Positions 22,871 through 36,129 of a stretch of 64,000 nucleotides of DNA are shown piece after piece. The notes beneath the pieces are model-generated. The model searched no databases, was not told the DNA's origin, and saw only the letters and a list, made by a program, of their open reading frames with translations. The stretch spans positions 841,501 to 905,500 of the forward strand of contig CAXIWW010000817.1 in assembly GCA_964036315.1 (NCBI GenBank), in the 5' to 3' direction. Positions within the stretch are counted from its first letter, which is position 1. Each line of letters begins with the position of its first letter. Origin of the DNA: Acanthosepion esculentum. Its lineage: Eukaryota > Mollusca > Cephalopoda > Sepiida > Sepiidae. Made by a program: the position numbers and the translations under genes.

Positions 22871-25660
22871 AAAAGTGCCAACAGATGATAGCAAACGTGC
22901 CAACAGCTGATAGCAAAAGTGCCAACAGATGATAGCAAAAGTGAAAAAGCTGATAGCAAAAGTGCCAAAAGCTGATAGTAAAAGTGCCAACCGCTGATAG
23001 CAAAAGTGCCAACAGCTGATAGCAAAAGTGCCAAAAGCTGATAGCAAAAGTGCCAACCGCTGATAGCAAAAGTGCCAACCGCTGATAGCAAAAGTGCCAA
23101 CAGCTGATAGAAAAAGTGCCAACAGCACCACAGTGCCAACTAGTACTAGGTATGATTATAACTACATCTGACAGCAAGGCTTCTGATCACAAAGGGTCCA
23201 AGCTATAAGGAAATAGTGACCCCCCACTAAAAAAAAACACACTATGAAAGTATAAAAATACATGTTTATATAAAAACTTGCGAACAACACCAGTTGATAG
23301 CAAAAGTGCCAACAGCACCACAGCTAATAGCAAAAGTGCCAATAGTTGATAGCAAAAGTGCCAACAGCTGATAACAAAAGTGCCAACAGCACCACATTGC
23401 CAACTAGTCCTAGGTATGACTATAAACTACATCTGACAGCAAGGCTTCTGATCACAAATGGTCCCAGCTATGAGCAAATAGTGACCCCCCACTAAAAAGA
23501 AAAACACTATGAATGTATAAAAATACATGTTTATATAAAAACTTGCGAACAACACCAGTTGATAACAAAAGTGCCAAGAGCACCACAGCTGATAACAAAA
23601 GTGCCAACAGCTGATAGCAAAAGTGCCAATAGCTGATACCAAAAGTGCCAAAAGCTGATAGCAAAATTGCCAACAGCTGATAGCAAAAGTGCCAACAGCT
23701 GATAGCAAAAGTGCCAACAGCACCACAGTGCCAACTAGTCCTAGGTATGACTATAAACTACATCTGACAGCAAGTCTTCTGATCACAAAGGGTCCCAGCT
23801 ATGAGCAAATAGTGACCCCCCACTAAAAAAAAAACACTATGAATGTATAAAAATACATGTTTATATAAAAACTTGCGAACAACACCAATTGATAGCAAAA
23901 GTGCCAACAGCACCACAGCTGATAGCAAAAGTTCCAACAGCTGATAGCAAAAGTGCCAACAGCACCACAGTGCCAACTAGTCCTAGGTATGACTATAAAC
24001 TACATCTGACAGCAAGGCTTCTGATCACAAAGGGTCCCAGCTCTGAGCAAATAGTGACCCCCCACTAATAAAAAACACTATGAAAGTATAAAAATAGATG
24101 TTTATATAAAAACTTGCGAACAACACCAGTTGATAGCAAAAGTGCCAACAGCACCACAGCTGATAACAAAAGTGCCAACAGCTGATAGCAAAGTGCCAAC
24201 AGCTGATAGCAAAAGTGCCAACAGCACCACAATGCCAACTAGTCCTAGGTATGACAATAAACTACATCTGACAGCAAGGCTTCTGATCACAAAGGGTCCC
24301 AGCTATGAGCAAATAGTGACTCCCCACTAAAAAAAACACTATGAATGTATAAAATACATGTTTATATAAAAACATGCGAACAACACCAGTTGATAGCAAA
24401 AGTGCCAACCATACCACAGCTGATAGCAAAAGTGCCAACAGCTGATAGCAAAAGTGCCAACAGCTGATAGTAAAAGTGCCAAATGCTGATAGCAAAAGTG
24501 CCAACAGATGATAGCAAAAGTGCCAAAGATGATAGCAAAAGTGCCAACAGATGATAGCAAAAGTGTCATCAGCTGATAGCAAAAGTGCCAACAGCTGATA
24601 GCAAAAGTGCCAAAAGCTGATACCAAAAGTGCCAACAGCTGATAGCAAAAGTGCCAACAGCTGATACCAAATGTGCCAAAAGCTGATAGCAAAAGTGCCA
24701 ACAGCTGATAGCAAAAGTGCCAACAGCTGATAGCAAAAGTGCCAACAGCTGATAGAAAAAGTGCCAACAGCACCACAGTGCCAACTAGTCCTAGGTATGA
24801 CTATAAACTACATCTGACAGCAAGGCTTCTGATCACAAAGGGTACCAGCTATGAGCAAATAGTGACCCCCCACTAAAAAAAACACTATGAATGTTTAAAA
24901 ATACATGTTTATATAAAAACTTGCGAACAACACCAGTTGATAGCAAAAGTGCCAACAGCACCACAGCTGATAACAAAAGTGCCAACAGCTGATAGCAAAA
25001 ATGCCAACAGCTGATAGCAAAAGTGCCAACTGCTGATAGCAAAAGTGCCAAGAGCTGATACCAAAAGTGCCAACAGCTGATAGCATAAGTGCCAACAGCT
25101 GATAGCAAAAGTGCCAACAGCACCACAGTTCCAACTAGTCCTAGGTATGACTATAAACTACATCTGACAGCAAGGCTTCTGATCACAAAGGTCCCAGCTA
25201 TGAGCGAATAGTGACCCCCCACTAAAAAAAAACACTATGAATGTATTAAAATACATGTTTATATAAAAACTTGCGAACAACACCAGTTGATAGCAAAAGT
25301 GCCAACAGCACCACAGCTGCTAGCAAAAGTGCCAACAGCTGATAGCAAAAGTGCCAACAGCTGATAGCAAAAGTGCCAACAGCTGATAGCAAAAGTACCA
25401 ACAGATGATAGCAAACGTGCCAACAGCTGATAGCAAAAGTGCCAACAGATGATAGCAAAAGTGCCAACAGCTGATAGCAAAAGTGCCAAAAGATGATAGC
25501 AAAAGTGCCAACAGCTGATAGCAAAAGTGCCAAAGGCTGATAGCAAAAGTGACAATTGCTGATAGCAAAAGTGCCAACAGCTGATAGCAAAAGTGCCAAC
25601 AGCTGATACCAAAAGTGCCAACAGCTGATAGAAAAAGTGCCAACAGCACCACAGTGCCAA

Positions 25661-27857
25661 CTAGTACTAGGTATTACTATAAACTACATCTGACAGCAAG
25701 GATTCTGATCACAAAGGGTCCAAGCTATGAGCAAATAGTGACCCCCCACTAAAAAAAACACAGTATGAAAGTATAAAAATACATGTTTATATAAAAACTT
25801 GCGAACAACACCAGTTGATAGCAAAAGTGCCAACAGCACCACAGCTGATAGCAAAAGTGCCAATAGCTGATAGCAAAAGTGCCAACAGCACCACATTGCC
25901 AACTAGTCCTAGGTATGACTATAAACTACATCTGACAGCAAGGCTTCTGATCACAAAGGGTCCCAGCTATGAGCAAATAGTTACACCCCACTAAAAAAAA
26001 ACACTATGAAAGTATAAAAATACATGTTTATATAAAAACTTGCAAACAACACCAGTTGATAGCAAAAGTGCAAACAGCACCACAGCTGATAGCAAAAGTG
26101 CCAACAGCTGATAGCAAAAGTGCCAACAGCTGATAGCAAAAGTACCAACAGATGATAGCAAACGTGCCAACAGCTGATAGCAAAAGTGCCAACAGATGAT
26201 AGCAAAAGTGCCAACAGCTGATAGCAAAAGTGCCAAAAGCTGATAGCAAAAGTGCCAACAGCTGATACCAAAAGTGCCAAAGGCTGATAGCAAAAGTGAC
26301 AATTGCTGATAGCAAAAGTGCCAACAGCTGATAGCAAAAGTGCCAACAGCTGATACCAAAAGTGCCAACAGCTGATAGAAAAAGTGCCAACAGCACCACA
26401 GTGCCAACTAGTACTAGGTATGACTATAAACTACATCTGACAGCAAGGATTCTGATCACAAAGGGTCCAAGCTATGAGCAAATAGTGACCCCCCACTAAA
26501 AAAAACACAGTATGAAAGTATAAAAATACATGTTTATATAAAAACTTGCGAACAACACCAGTTGATAGCAAAAGTGCCAACAGCACCACAGCTGATAGCA
26601 AAAGTGCCAATAGCTGATAGCAAAAGTGCCAACAGCACCACATTGCCAACTAGTCCTAGGTATGACTATAAACTACATCTGACAGCAAGGCATCTGATCA
26701 CAAAGGGTCCCAGCTATGAGCAAATAGTTACACCCCACTAAAAAAAAACACTATGAAAGTATAAAAATACATGTTTATATAAAAACTTGCAAACAACACC
26801 AGTTGATAACAAAAGTGCAAACAGCACCACAGCTGATAGCAAAAGTGCCAACAGCTGATAGCAAAAGTGCCAACAGCTGATAGCAAAAGTACCAACAGAT
26901 GATAGCAAATGTGCCAACAGCTGATAGCAAAAGTGCCAACAGATGATAGCAAAAGTGCCAACAGCTGATAGCAAAAGTGCCAAAAGCTGATAGCAAAAGT
27001 GCCAACAGCTGATAGCAAAAGTGCCAAAGGCTGATAGCAAAAGTGACAATTGCTGATAGCAAAAGTGCCAACAGCTGATAGCAAAAGTGCCAACAGCTGA
27101 TACCAAAAGTGCCAACACCTGATAGAAAAAGTGCCAACAGCACCACAGTGCCAACTAGTACTAGGTATGACTATAAACTACATCTGACAGCAAGGATTCT
27201 GATCACAAAGGGTCCAAGCTATGAGCAAATAGTGACCCCCCACTAAAAAAAACACAGTATGAAAGTATAAAAATACATGTTTATATAAAAACTTGCGAAC
27301 AACACCAGTTGATAGCAAAAGTGCCAACAGCACCACAGCTGATAGCAAAAGTGCCAATAGCTGATAGCAAAAGTGCCAACAGCACCACATTGCCAACTAG
27401 TCCTAGGTATGACTATAAACTACATCTGACAGCAAGGCTTCTGATCACAAAGGGTCCCAGCTATGAGCAAATAGTTACACCCCACTAAAAAAAAACACTA
27501 TGAAAGTATAAAAATACATGTTGATATAAAAACATGCAAACAACACCAGTTGATAGCAAAAGTGCAAACAGCACCACAGCTGATAGCAAAAGTGCCAACA
27601 GCTGATAGCAAAAGTGCCAACAGCTGATAGCAAAAGTGCCAACAGCTGATAGCAAAAGTGGAAACAGCTGATAGCAAAAGTTTCAAAAGCTGATAGCAAA
27701 AGTGCCAACTGCTGATAGCAAAAGTGCCAACAGCTGATACCAAAAGTGCCAAAAGCTGATAGCAAAAGTGCCAACAGCTGATAGCAAAAGTGTCAACAGC
27801 TGATAGCAAAAGAGCCAACAGCTGATACCAAAAGTGCCAACAGCACTACAGTGCCAA
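25661..27857 (+). repeat. 747-bp higher-order repeat of satellite C, three tandem copies
   Basis: Each copy is a pair of cassettes, one short (242 bp) and one long (505 bp). Copies start at the CTAGTACTAGG markers at 25661, 26408 and 27155. The third is shorter, ending at 27858, because its long array has lost two units (461 bp) and has otherwise diverged. A 72-codon open frame lies at 25684, 26431 and 27178, with exact 747-bp offsets and the same translation, so the short cassette is nearly unchanged among copies. Differences are single bases, such as GGCATCTG against GGCTTCTG and CAACACC against CAACAGC in the middle copy. Confidence 0.9.
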
Positions 27858-28096
27858 CTAGTCCTAGGTATTACTATAAACTACATCTGACAGCAAGGCT
27901 TCTGATCACAAAGGGTCCCAGCTATGAGCAAATAGTGACCCCCACTAAAAAAAACACTATGAATGTATAAAAATACATGTTTATATAAAAACTTGCGAAC
28001 AACACCAGTTGATAGCAAAAGTGCCAACAGCACCACAGCTGATAGCAAAAGTGCCAACAGCTGATAGCAAAAGTGCCAACAGCCCCACATTGCCAA

Positions 28097-30528
28097 CTAG
28101 TCCAAGGTATGACTATTAACTACATCTGACAGCAAGGCTTCTGATCACAAAGTGTCCCAGCTATGAGCAAATAGTGACCCCCATTAAAAAAACACTATGA
28201 ATGTATAAAAATATATGTTTATATAAAAACTTGCGAACAACACCAGTTGATAGCAAAAGTGCCAACAGCACCACAGCTGATAGCAAAAGTGCCAACAGAT
28301 GATAGCAAAAGTGCCAACAGCTGATAGCAAAAGTGGCAACAGCTCATAGCAAAAGTGCCAACATCTCATAGCAAAAGTGCCAACAGCAACACAGTGCAAA
28401 CTAGTCCTAGGTATGACAATAAACTACATCTGACAGCAAGGCTTCTGATCACAAAGGGTCCCAGCTATGAGCAAATAGTGACCCCCCCTAAAAAAAAACA
28501 CTATGAAAGTATAAACATACATGTTTATATAAAAACTTGCGAACAACACCAGTTGATAGCAAAAGTGCCAACAGCACCACAGCTGCTAGCAAAAGTGCCA
28601 ACAGCTAATAGCAAAAGTGCCAACAGCTGATAGCAAAAGTGCCAACAGCTGATAGCAAAAGTGCCAACAGCTGAAAGCAAAAGGGAAAATAGCCCAACAT
28701 TGCCAACTAGTCCTAGGTATGACTATAAACTACAGCTGACAGCAAGGCTTCTGATTACAAAGGGTCAGAGCTATTAGCTAATAGTGACCCCCCACTAAAA
28801 AAAAAACACTATGAATGTATAAAAATACATGTTTATATAAAAACTTGCGAACAACACCAGTTGATAGCAAAAGTGCCAACAGCACCACAGGTGATAGCAA
28901 AAGGGCAACAGCTGATAGCAAAGTGCCAACAGCTGATAGCAAAAGTGCCAACAGCTGATAGCAAAAGTGCCAACAGCTGATAGCAAAAGTGCCAACAGAT
29001 GATACCAAAATTGCCAAAAGCTGATAGCAAAAGTGCCAACAGCTGATATCAAAAGTGCCAACAGCTGATACCAAAAGTGCCAAAAGCTGATAGCAAAAGT
29101 GCCAACAGCTGATAGCAAAAGTGTCAACAGCTGATAGAAAAAGAGCCAACAGCTGATAGCAAAAGTGCCAACAGCACCACAGTGCCAGCTAGTCCTAGGT
29201 ATGACTATCAACTACATCTGACAGCAAGGCTTCTGATCATAAAGGGTCCCAGCTATGAGCAAATAGTGACCCACCACTAAAAAAAAACACTATGAATGTA
29301 TAAAAATACATGTTTATATAAAAACTTGCGAACAACACCAGTTGATAGCAAAAGTGCCAACAGAACCACAGCTGATAGTAAAAGTGCCAACAGCTGATAG
29401 CAAAAGTGCCAACAGCACCACATTGCCATCTAGTCCAAGGTATGACTATTAACTACATCTGACAGCAAGGCTTCTGATCACAAAGTGTCCCAGCTATGAG
29501 CAAATAGTGACCCCCTTTAAAAAAAAACACTATGAATATATAAAAATATATGTTTATATAAAAACTTGCGAACAACACCAGTTGATAGCAAAAGTGCCAA
29601 CAGCACCACAGCTGATAGCAAAAGTGCCAACAGATGATAGCAAAAGTGCCAACAGCTGATAGCAAAAGTGCCAACAGCTCATAGCAAAAGTGCCAACATC
29701 TCATAGCAAAAGTGCCAACAGAAACACAGTGCAAACTAGTCCTAGGTATGACTATAAACTACATCTGACAGCAAGGCTTCTGATCACAAAGGGTCCCAGC
29801 TATGAGCAAATAGTGACCCCCCCTAAAAAAAAAAACACTATGAAAGTATAAACATACATGTTTATATAAAAACTTGCGAACAACACCAGTTGATAGCAAA
29901 AGTGCCAACAGCACCACAGCTGATAGCAAAAGTGCCAACAGCTGATAGCAAAAGTTCCAACAGCTGATACCAAAAGTGCCAACAGCTGATAGCAAACGTG
30001 CCAACAGCTGATAGCAAAAGTGCCAACAGCTGAAAGCAAAAGTGAAAATAGCCCAACATTGCCAACTAGTCCTAGGTATGACTATAAACTACAGCTGACA
30101 GCAAGGCTTCTGATCACAAAGGGTCAGAGCTATTAGCTAATAGTGACCCCCCACTAAAAAAAAAACACTATGAATGTATAAAAATACATGTTTATATAAA
30201 AACTTGCGAACAACACCAGTTGATAGCAAAAGTGCCAACAGCACCACAGGTGATAGCAAAAGTGCCAACAGCTGATCGCAAAAGTGCCAACAGCTGATAC
30301 CAAAAGTGCCAACAGCTGATAGCAAAAGTGCCAACAGCTGATAGCAAAAGTGCCAACAGATGATACCAAAAGTGCCAAAAGCTGATAGCAAAACTGCCAA
30401 CAGCTGATACCAAAAGTGCCAACAGCTGATAACAAAAGTGCCAAAAGCTGATAGCAAAACTGCCAACAGCTGATAGCAAAAGTGCCAACAGCTGATAGCA
30501 AAAGTGCCAACAGCACCACAGTGCCAAA
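28097..30528 (+). repeat. Higher-order repeat of satellite C, period about 1.34 kb, two copies
   Basis: Shared rare variants are: CAACATCTCATAGC just before the cores at 28401 and 29736; ACAGTGCAAACTAGTCC at 28391 and 29726; GCTGAAAGCAAAAG with AAAATAGCCCAACATTGCC before the cores at 28707 and 30066; and AGGGTCAGAGCTATTAGC at 28761 and 30120. The offset rises from 1335 to 1359, about one 22-bp unit. Part of the same variant set (GCTGAAAGC and AAAATAGCCCC) recurs at about 31966. GATCATAAAGGGTCCC recurs at 29235 and 31518, so fragments were copied again downstream. Confidence 0.85.
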
Positions 30529-33360
30529 TAGTCCTAGGTATGACTATAATCTACATCTGACAGCAAGGCTTCTGTTGACAAAGTGTCCCAGCTATGAGCA
30601 AATAGTGACCCCCCACTAAAAAAAAACACTATGAAAGTATAAAAATACATGTTTATATAAAAACTTGCGAACAACACCAGTTGATAACAAAAGTGCCAAC
30701 AGCACCACAGCTGATAGCGAAAGTGCCAACAGCTGATAGCAAAAGTGCCAACAGCTGATACCAAACGTGCCAAAAGCTGATAGCAAAATTACGAACAGCT
30801 GATAGCAAAAGTGCCAACAGCTGATACCAAAAGTGCCAAAAGCTGATATCAAAAGTGCACACAAATGATAGCTAAAGTGCCAACAGCTGATAGCAAAAGT
30901 GCAAACAGCTGATAGCAAAAGTGCCAACAGCTGATAGCAAAGTGCCAACAGCTGATAGCGAAAGTGCCAACAGCACCACAGTGCCAACTAGTCCTAGGTA
31001 TGACTATAAACTACATCTGACAGCAAGGCTTCTGATCACAAAGGTTCCCAGCTATGAGCAAATAGTGACCCCCCACTAAAAAAAAAAACACTATGAAAGT
31101 ATAAAAATAGATGTTTATATAAAAACTTGCGAACAACACCAGTTGATAGCAAAAGTGCCAACAGCACCACAGCTGATAACAAAAGTGCCAACAGCTGATA
31201 GCAAAGTGCCAACAGCTGATAGCAAAAGTGCCAACAGCTGATAGCAAAAGTGCCAACAGCTGATAGCAAAAGTGGAAACAGCTGATAGCAAAATTGCCAA
31301 AAGCTGATAGCAAAAGTGCCAACAGCTGATATCAAAAGTGCCAACAGCTGATACCAAAAGAGCCAAAAGCTGATAGCAAAAGTGCCAACAGCTGACAGCA
31401 AAAGTGTCAACAGCTGATAGCAAAAGAGCCAACAGCTGATACCAAAAGTGCCAACAGCACCACAGTGCCAACTAGTCCTAGGTATGACTATAAACTACAT
31501 CTGACAGCAAGGCTTCTGATCATAAAGGGTCCCAGCTATGAGCAAATAGTGACCCACCACTAAAAAACAAACACTATGAATGTATAAAAATACATGTTTA
31601 TATAAAAACTTGCGAACAACACCAGTTGATAGCAAAAGTGCCAACAGAACCACAGCTGATAGTAAAAGTGCCAACAGCTGATAGCAAAAGTGCCAACAGC
31701 TGATAGCAAAAGTGCCAACAGCACCACAGTGCCAACTAGTCCTAGGTATGACTATGAACTACATCTGGCAGCAAGTCTTCTGATCACAAAGGGTCCCATC
31801 TATGAGCAAATAGTGACCGCCCACTAAAAAAAAAACACACTATGAAAGTATAAACATACATGTTTATATAAAAACTTGCGAACAACACCAGTTGATAGCA
31901 AAAGTGCCAACAGCACCACAGCTGATAGCAAAAGTGCCAACAGCTGATAGCAAAAGTGCCAACAGCTGAAAGCAAAAGTGAAAATAGCCCCACATTGCCA
32001 ACTAGTCCTAGGTATGATTATAAACTACATCTGACGGCAAGTCTTCTGATCTCAAAAGGTCCCAGCTATGAGCAAATAGTGACGCTTCACTAAAAAAAAA
32101 ACACTATGAATGTATAAAAATACATGTTTATATAAAAACTTGCCAACAACACCAGTTGATAGCAAAAGTGCAAACAGCACCACTGCTGATAGCAAAAGTG
32201 CCAACAGCACCACAGCTGATAGCAAAAGTGCCAACAGCTGATAGCAAAAGTGCAAACAGCTGATAGCAAAAGTGCCAACAGCTGATAGCAAAAGTGCCAA
32301 CAGCACCACAGTGCCAACTAGTCCTAGGTATGACTATAAACTATAATCTGACAGCAAGGCTTCTGATCACAAAGGGTCCCAGCTATGAGCAAATCGTGAC
32401 CCCCTACAAAAAAACACTATAAAAGTATAAAAATACAGGTTTATATAAAAACTTGCGAACAACACCAGTTGATAGCGAAAGTGCCAACAGCACCACAGCT
32501 GATAGCAAAATGCCAACAGCTGATAGCAAAAGTGCCAACAGCTGATAGCAAAAGTGCCAACAGCTGATAGGAAAAGTGCCAACAGGACCACAGTGCCAAC
32601 TAGTCCTAGGTATGATTATAATCTACATATGACAGCAAGGCTTCTGATCACAAAGGGTCCCAGCTATGAGCAAATAGTGACCCCCACTAAAAAAAACCAC
32701 TATGAAAGTATAAATATACATGTTTATATAAAAACTTGCGAACAACACCAGTTGATAGCAAAAGTGCCAACAGCACCACAGCTGATAGCTAAAGTGCCAA
32801 CAGCTGATAGCAAAAGTGCCAACTGCTGATACCAAAAGTGCCAAAAGCTGATAGCAATGTGCCAACAGCTGATAGCAAAAGTGCCAACAGCTGATAGCAA
32901 GAGTGCCAACAGCTGATAGCAAAAGTGCCAACAGCACCACTGTGCCAACTAGTCCTAGGTATGATTATAAACTACATCTGACAGCAAGGCTTCTGATCAC
33001 AAAGGGTCCCAGTTATGAGCAAATAGTGACAACCCACTAAAAAAAAAAGTATGAATGTATAAAAATACATGTTTATATAAAAACTTGCGAACAACACCAG
33101 TTGATAGCAAAAGTGCCAACAGCACCACAGCTGATAGCAAAAGTGCCAACAGTTGATAGCAAAAGTGCCAACAGCTGATAGCAAAAGTGACAAAAGCTGA
33201 TAGCAAAAGTGCCAACAGCTGATAGCAAAAGTGCCAACAGCACCACATTGCCAACTAGTCCTAGGTATGACTATAAACTACATCTGACAGCAAGGCTTCC
33301 GATCACAAAGTGTCCCAGCTATGAGCAAATAGTGACACCCCACTAAAGAAACACTATGAA

Positions 33361-33380
33361 TGTATAAAAATACACTTTTG
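33361..33380. other. Inversion breakpoint 1, forward to reverse satellite C
   Basis: Forward core sequence TGTATAAAAATACA ends at 33374 and is followed directly by CTTTTGCTATCAGCTG, the reverse complement of the 22-bp unit. One or two bases (CA) could belong to either side. The forward core stops exactly before TGTTTATATAAAAAC. That missing part is found, inverted, at the other end of the reverse block (50361-50378), which supports a single inversion event. Confidence 0.9.
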
Positions 33381-36129
33381 CTATCAGCTGTTGGCACTTT
33401 TGCTATCAGCTGTTGGCACTTTTGCTATCAGCTGTTGGCACTTTTGGTATCATCTGTTGGCACTTTTGCTATCAGCTGTTGGCACTTTTGCTATCAGCTT
33501 TTGGCACTTTTGATATCAGCTGTTGGCTCTTTTGCTATCAGCTGTTGGCACTTTTGCTATCAGCTGTGGTGCTGTTGGCACTTTTGCTATCAACTGCTGT
33601 TGTTCGCAAGTTTTTATATAAACATGTATTTTTATACATTCATAGTGTTTTTTTTTAGTGGGGGGTCACTATTTGCTCATAGCTGGGACCCTTTGTGATC
33701 AGAAGCCTTGCTGTCAGATGTAGTTTATAGTCATACCTAGGAATATTTGACACTGTGGTGCTGTTGGCACTTTTGTTATCAGCTGTTGGGACTTTTGCTA
33801 TCAGCTGTTGGCACTTTTGCTATCAGCTGTTGGCACTTTTGCTATCAGCTGTGGTGCTGTTGGCACTTTTGCTATCAACTGGTGTTGTTCGCAAGTTTTT
33901 ATATAAACATGCATTTTTATACTTTCATAGTGTTTTTTTTTAGTGGGGGTCACTATTTGCTCATAGCTGGGACCCTTTGTGATCAGACGCCTTGCTGTCA
34001 GATGTAGTTTATAGTCATTCCTAGGAATAGTTGGCACTGTGGTGCTGTTGGAACTTTTCCTATCAGCTGTTGGCACTTTTGCTATCAGCTGTTGGCACTT
34101 GTGCTATCAGTTGTTGGCACTTTTGCTATCAGCTGTGGTGCTGTTGGCACTTTTGCTATAAAATGGTGTTGTTCGCAAGTTTTTATATAAATATGTATTT
34201 TTATACTTTCATAGTGTTTTTTTTTTAGTGGGGGGTCACTATATGCTCATAGCTGGGACCCTTTGTGATCAGAAGCCTTGCTGTCAGATGTAGTTTATAG
34301 TCATACCTAGGACTAGTTGGAAATGTGGTGCTGTTGGCACTTTTGCTATCAGCTGTTGGCACTTTTGCTATCAGCTGTGGTGCTGTTGGCACTTTTGCTA
34401 TCAACTGGTGTTTTTCGCAAGTTTTTATATAAACATGTATTTTTATATTTTCATAGTGTTTTTTTTTAGAGGGGGGTCACTATTTGCTCATAGCTGGGAC
34501 CCTTTGTGATCAGAAGCCTTGCTGTCAGATGTAGTTTATAGTCATACCTAGGAATAGTTGGCACTGTGGTGCTGTTGGCATTTTGTTATCAGCTGTTGGC
34601 TCTTTTGCTATCAGCTGTTGGCACTTTTGCTATCAGCTGTTGGCACTTTTGCTATCAGCTGAGGTGCTGTTGGCACTTTTGCTATCAACTGCTGTTGTTC
34701 GCAAGTCTTTATATAAACATGTATTTTTATACATTCATAGTGTTTTTTTTTAGTGGGGGGTCACTATTTGTTCATAGTTTGGAACCTTTGTGATCAGAAG
34801 CCTTGCTGTCAGATGTAGATTATAGTCATATCTAGGAATAGTTGGCACTGTGGTGCTGTTGGCACTTTTGCTATCAGCTGTTGGCACTTTTGGTATCAGC
34901 TGTTGGCACTTTTGCTATCACCTGTTGGAACTTTTGCTATCAGCTGTTGGCACTTTTGGTATCATCTGTTGGCACTTTTGCTATCAGCTTATGGCACTTT
35001 TGCTATCAGCTGTTGGCACATTTGATAACAGCTATTGGCACTTTTGCTATGAGCTGTTGGCACTTTAGCTATCAGCTGTTGTGCTGTTGGCACTTTTGCT
35101 ATTAACTGGTGTTGTTCGCAAATTTAATATAAACATGTATTTTTATACTTTCATAGTGTTTTTTTTTAGTGGGGGTTCACTATTTGCTGATAGCTGGGAA
35201 CCTTTGTGATCAGAAGCCTTGCTGTCAGATGTAGTTTATAGTCATACCTAGGACTAGTTGGCACTGTGGTGCTGTTGGCACTTTTGCTATCAGCTGTTGG
35301 CACTTTTGCTATCAGATGTTGGCACTTTTGCTATCAGCTATTGGCACTTTTGCTATCAGCTGTTGGCACTTTTGCTATAGCTTTTGGCACTTTTGGTATC
35401 AGCTTTTGGCACTTTTGCTATCAGCTGTTGGCCCTTTTTCTATCAGCTGTTGGCCTTTTTGCTATCAGCTTTTGGCACTTTTGGTATCAGCTTTTGGCAC
35501 ATTTGCTATCAGCTTTTTGCACTTTTGGTATCAGCTGTTGGCACTTTTGCTATCAGCTGTTGGCACTTTTTCTATCAGCTGTTGGCACTTTTGCTATCAG
35601 CTGTTGGCACTTTTGAAAAATCAGCTTTTTGCACTTATGTTATCAGCTGTTGGCACTTTTGCGATATGCTGTTGGCACTTTTGCGATCAGCTGTTGGCAC
35701 TTTTGCTATCAGCTGTGGTGCTGTTGGCACTTTAGCTATCAACTGGTGTTGTTCGCATGTTTTTATAAAAACATGTATTTTTATACTTTCATAGTGTTTT
35801 TTTTAGTGGGTGGTCACTATTTGCTCATAGCTGGGACCCTTTGTGATCAGAAGCCTTGCTGTCAGATGTAGTTTATAGTCATACCTAGGACTAGTTGGCA
35901 CTGTGGTGCTGTTGGCACTTTTGCTATCAGCTGTTGGCACTTTTGCTATCAGATTTTGGAACTTTTGCTATCAGCTGTTGGCACTTTTGCTATCAGCTGT
36001 TGGCACTTTTGCTATCAGCTGTCGGCACTTTTGCTATCAGCTGTGGTGCTGTTGGCACTTTGCTATCAACTGGTGTTGTTCGCAAATTTTTATATAAACA
36101 TGTATTTTTATACTTTCATAGAGTTTTTT

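Larger units (their letters stand above)
12228..33374 (+). repeat. Satellite C block C1, forward cassettes (core plus 22-bp array)
   Basis: Cassettes run head-to-tail, each a core of about 170 bp followed by 22-bp units. The core marker CTAGTCCTAGG or a variant lies at 12621, 12928, 13256, 13540, 13826, 14309, 14594, 15099, 15340, 15580, 15899, 16358, 16643, 17148, 17410, 17847, 18090, 18938, 19200, 19441, 19761, 20198, 20484, 20923, 21208, 21646, 21911, 22438, 22680, 23140, 23404, 23735, 23977, 24239, 24785, 25135, 25661, 25903, 26408, 26650, 27155, 27397, 27858, 28097, 28401, 28707, 29189, 29430, 29736, 30066, 30528, 30988, 31472, 31736, 32002, 32318, 32600, 32949 and 33255 (59 cores). Spacings fall near 242, 264, 286, 308, 330, 352, 440, 462, 484, 506, 528 and 548. 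Minus-strand open frames of 60-256 codons are the 22-residue reading of three 22-bp units (LLALLLSAVGTFAISCWHF) and are not genes. Confidence 0.95.
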
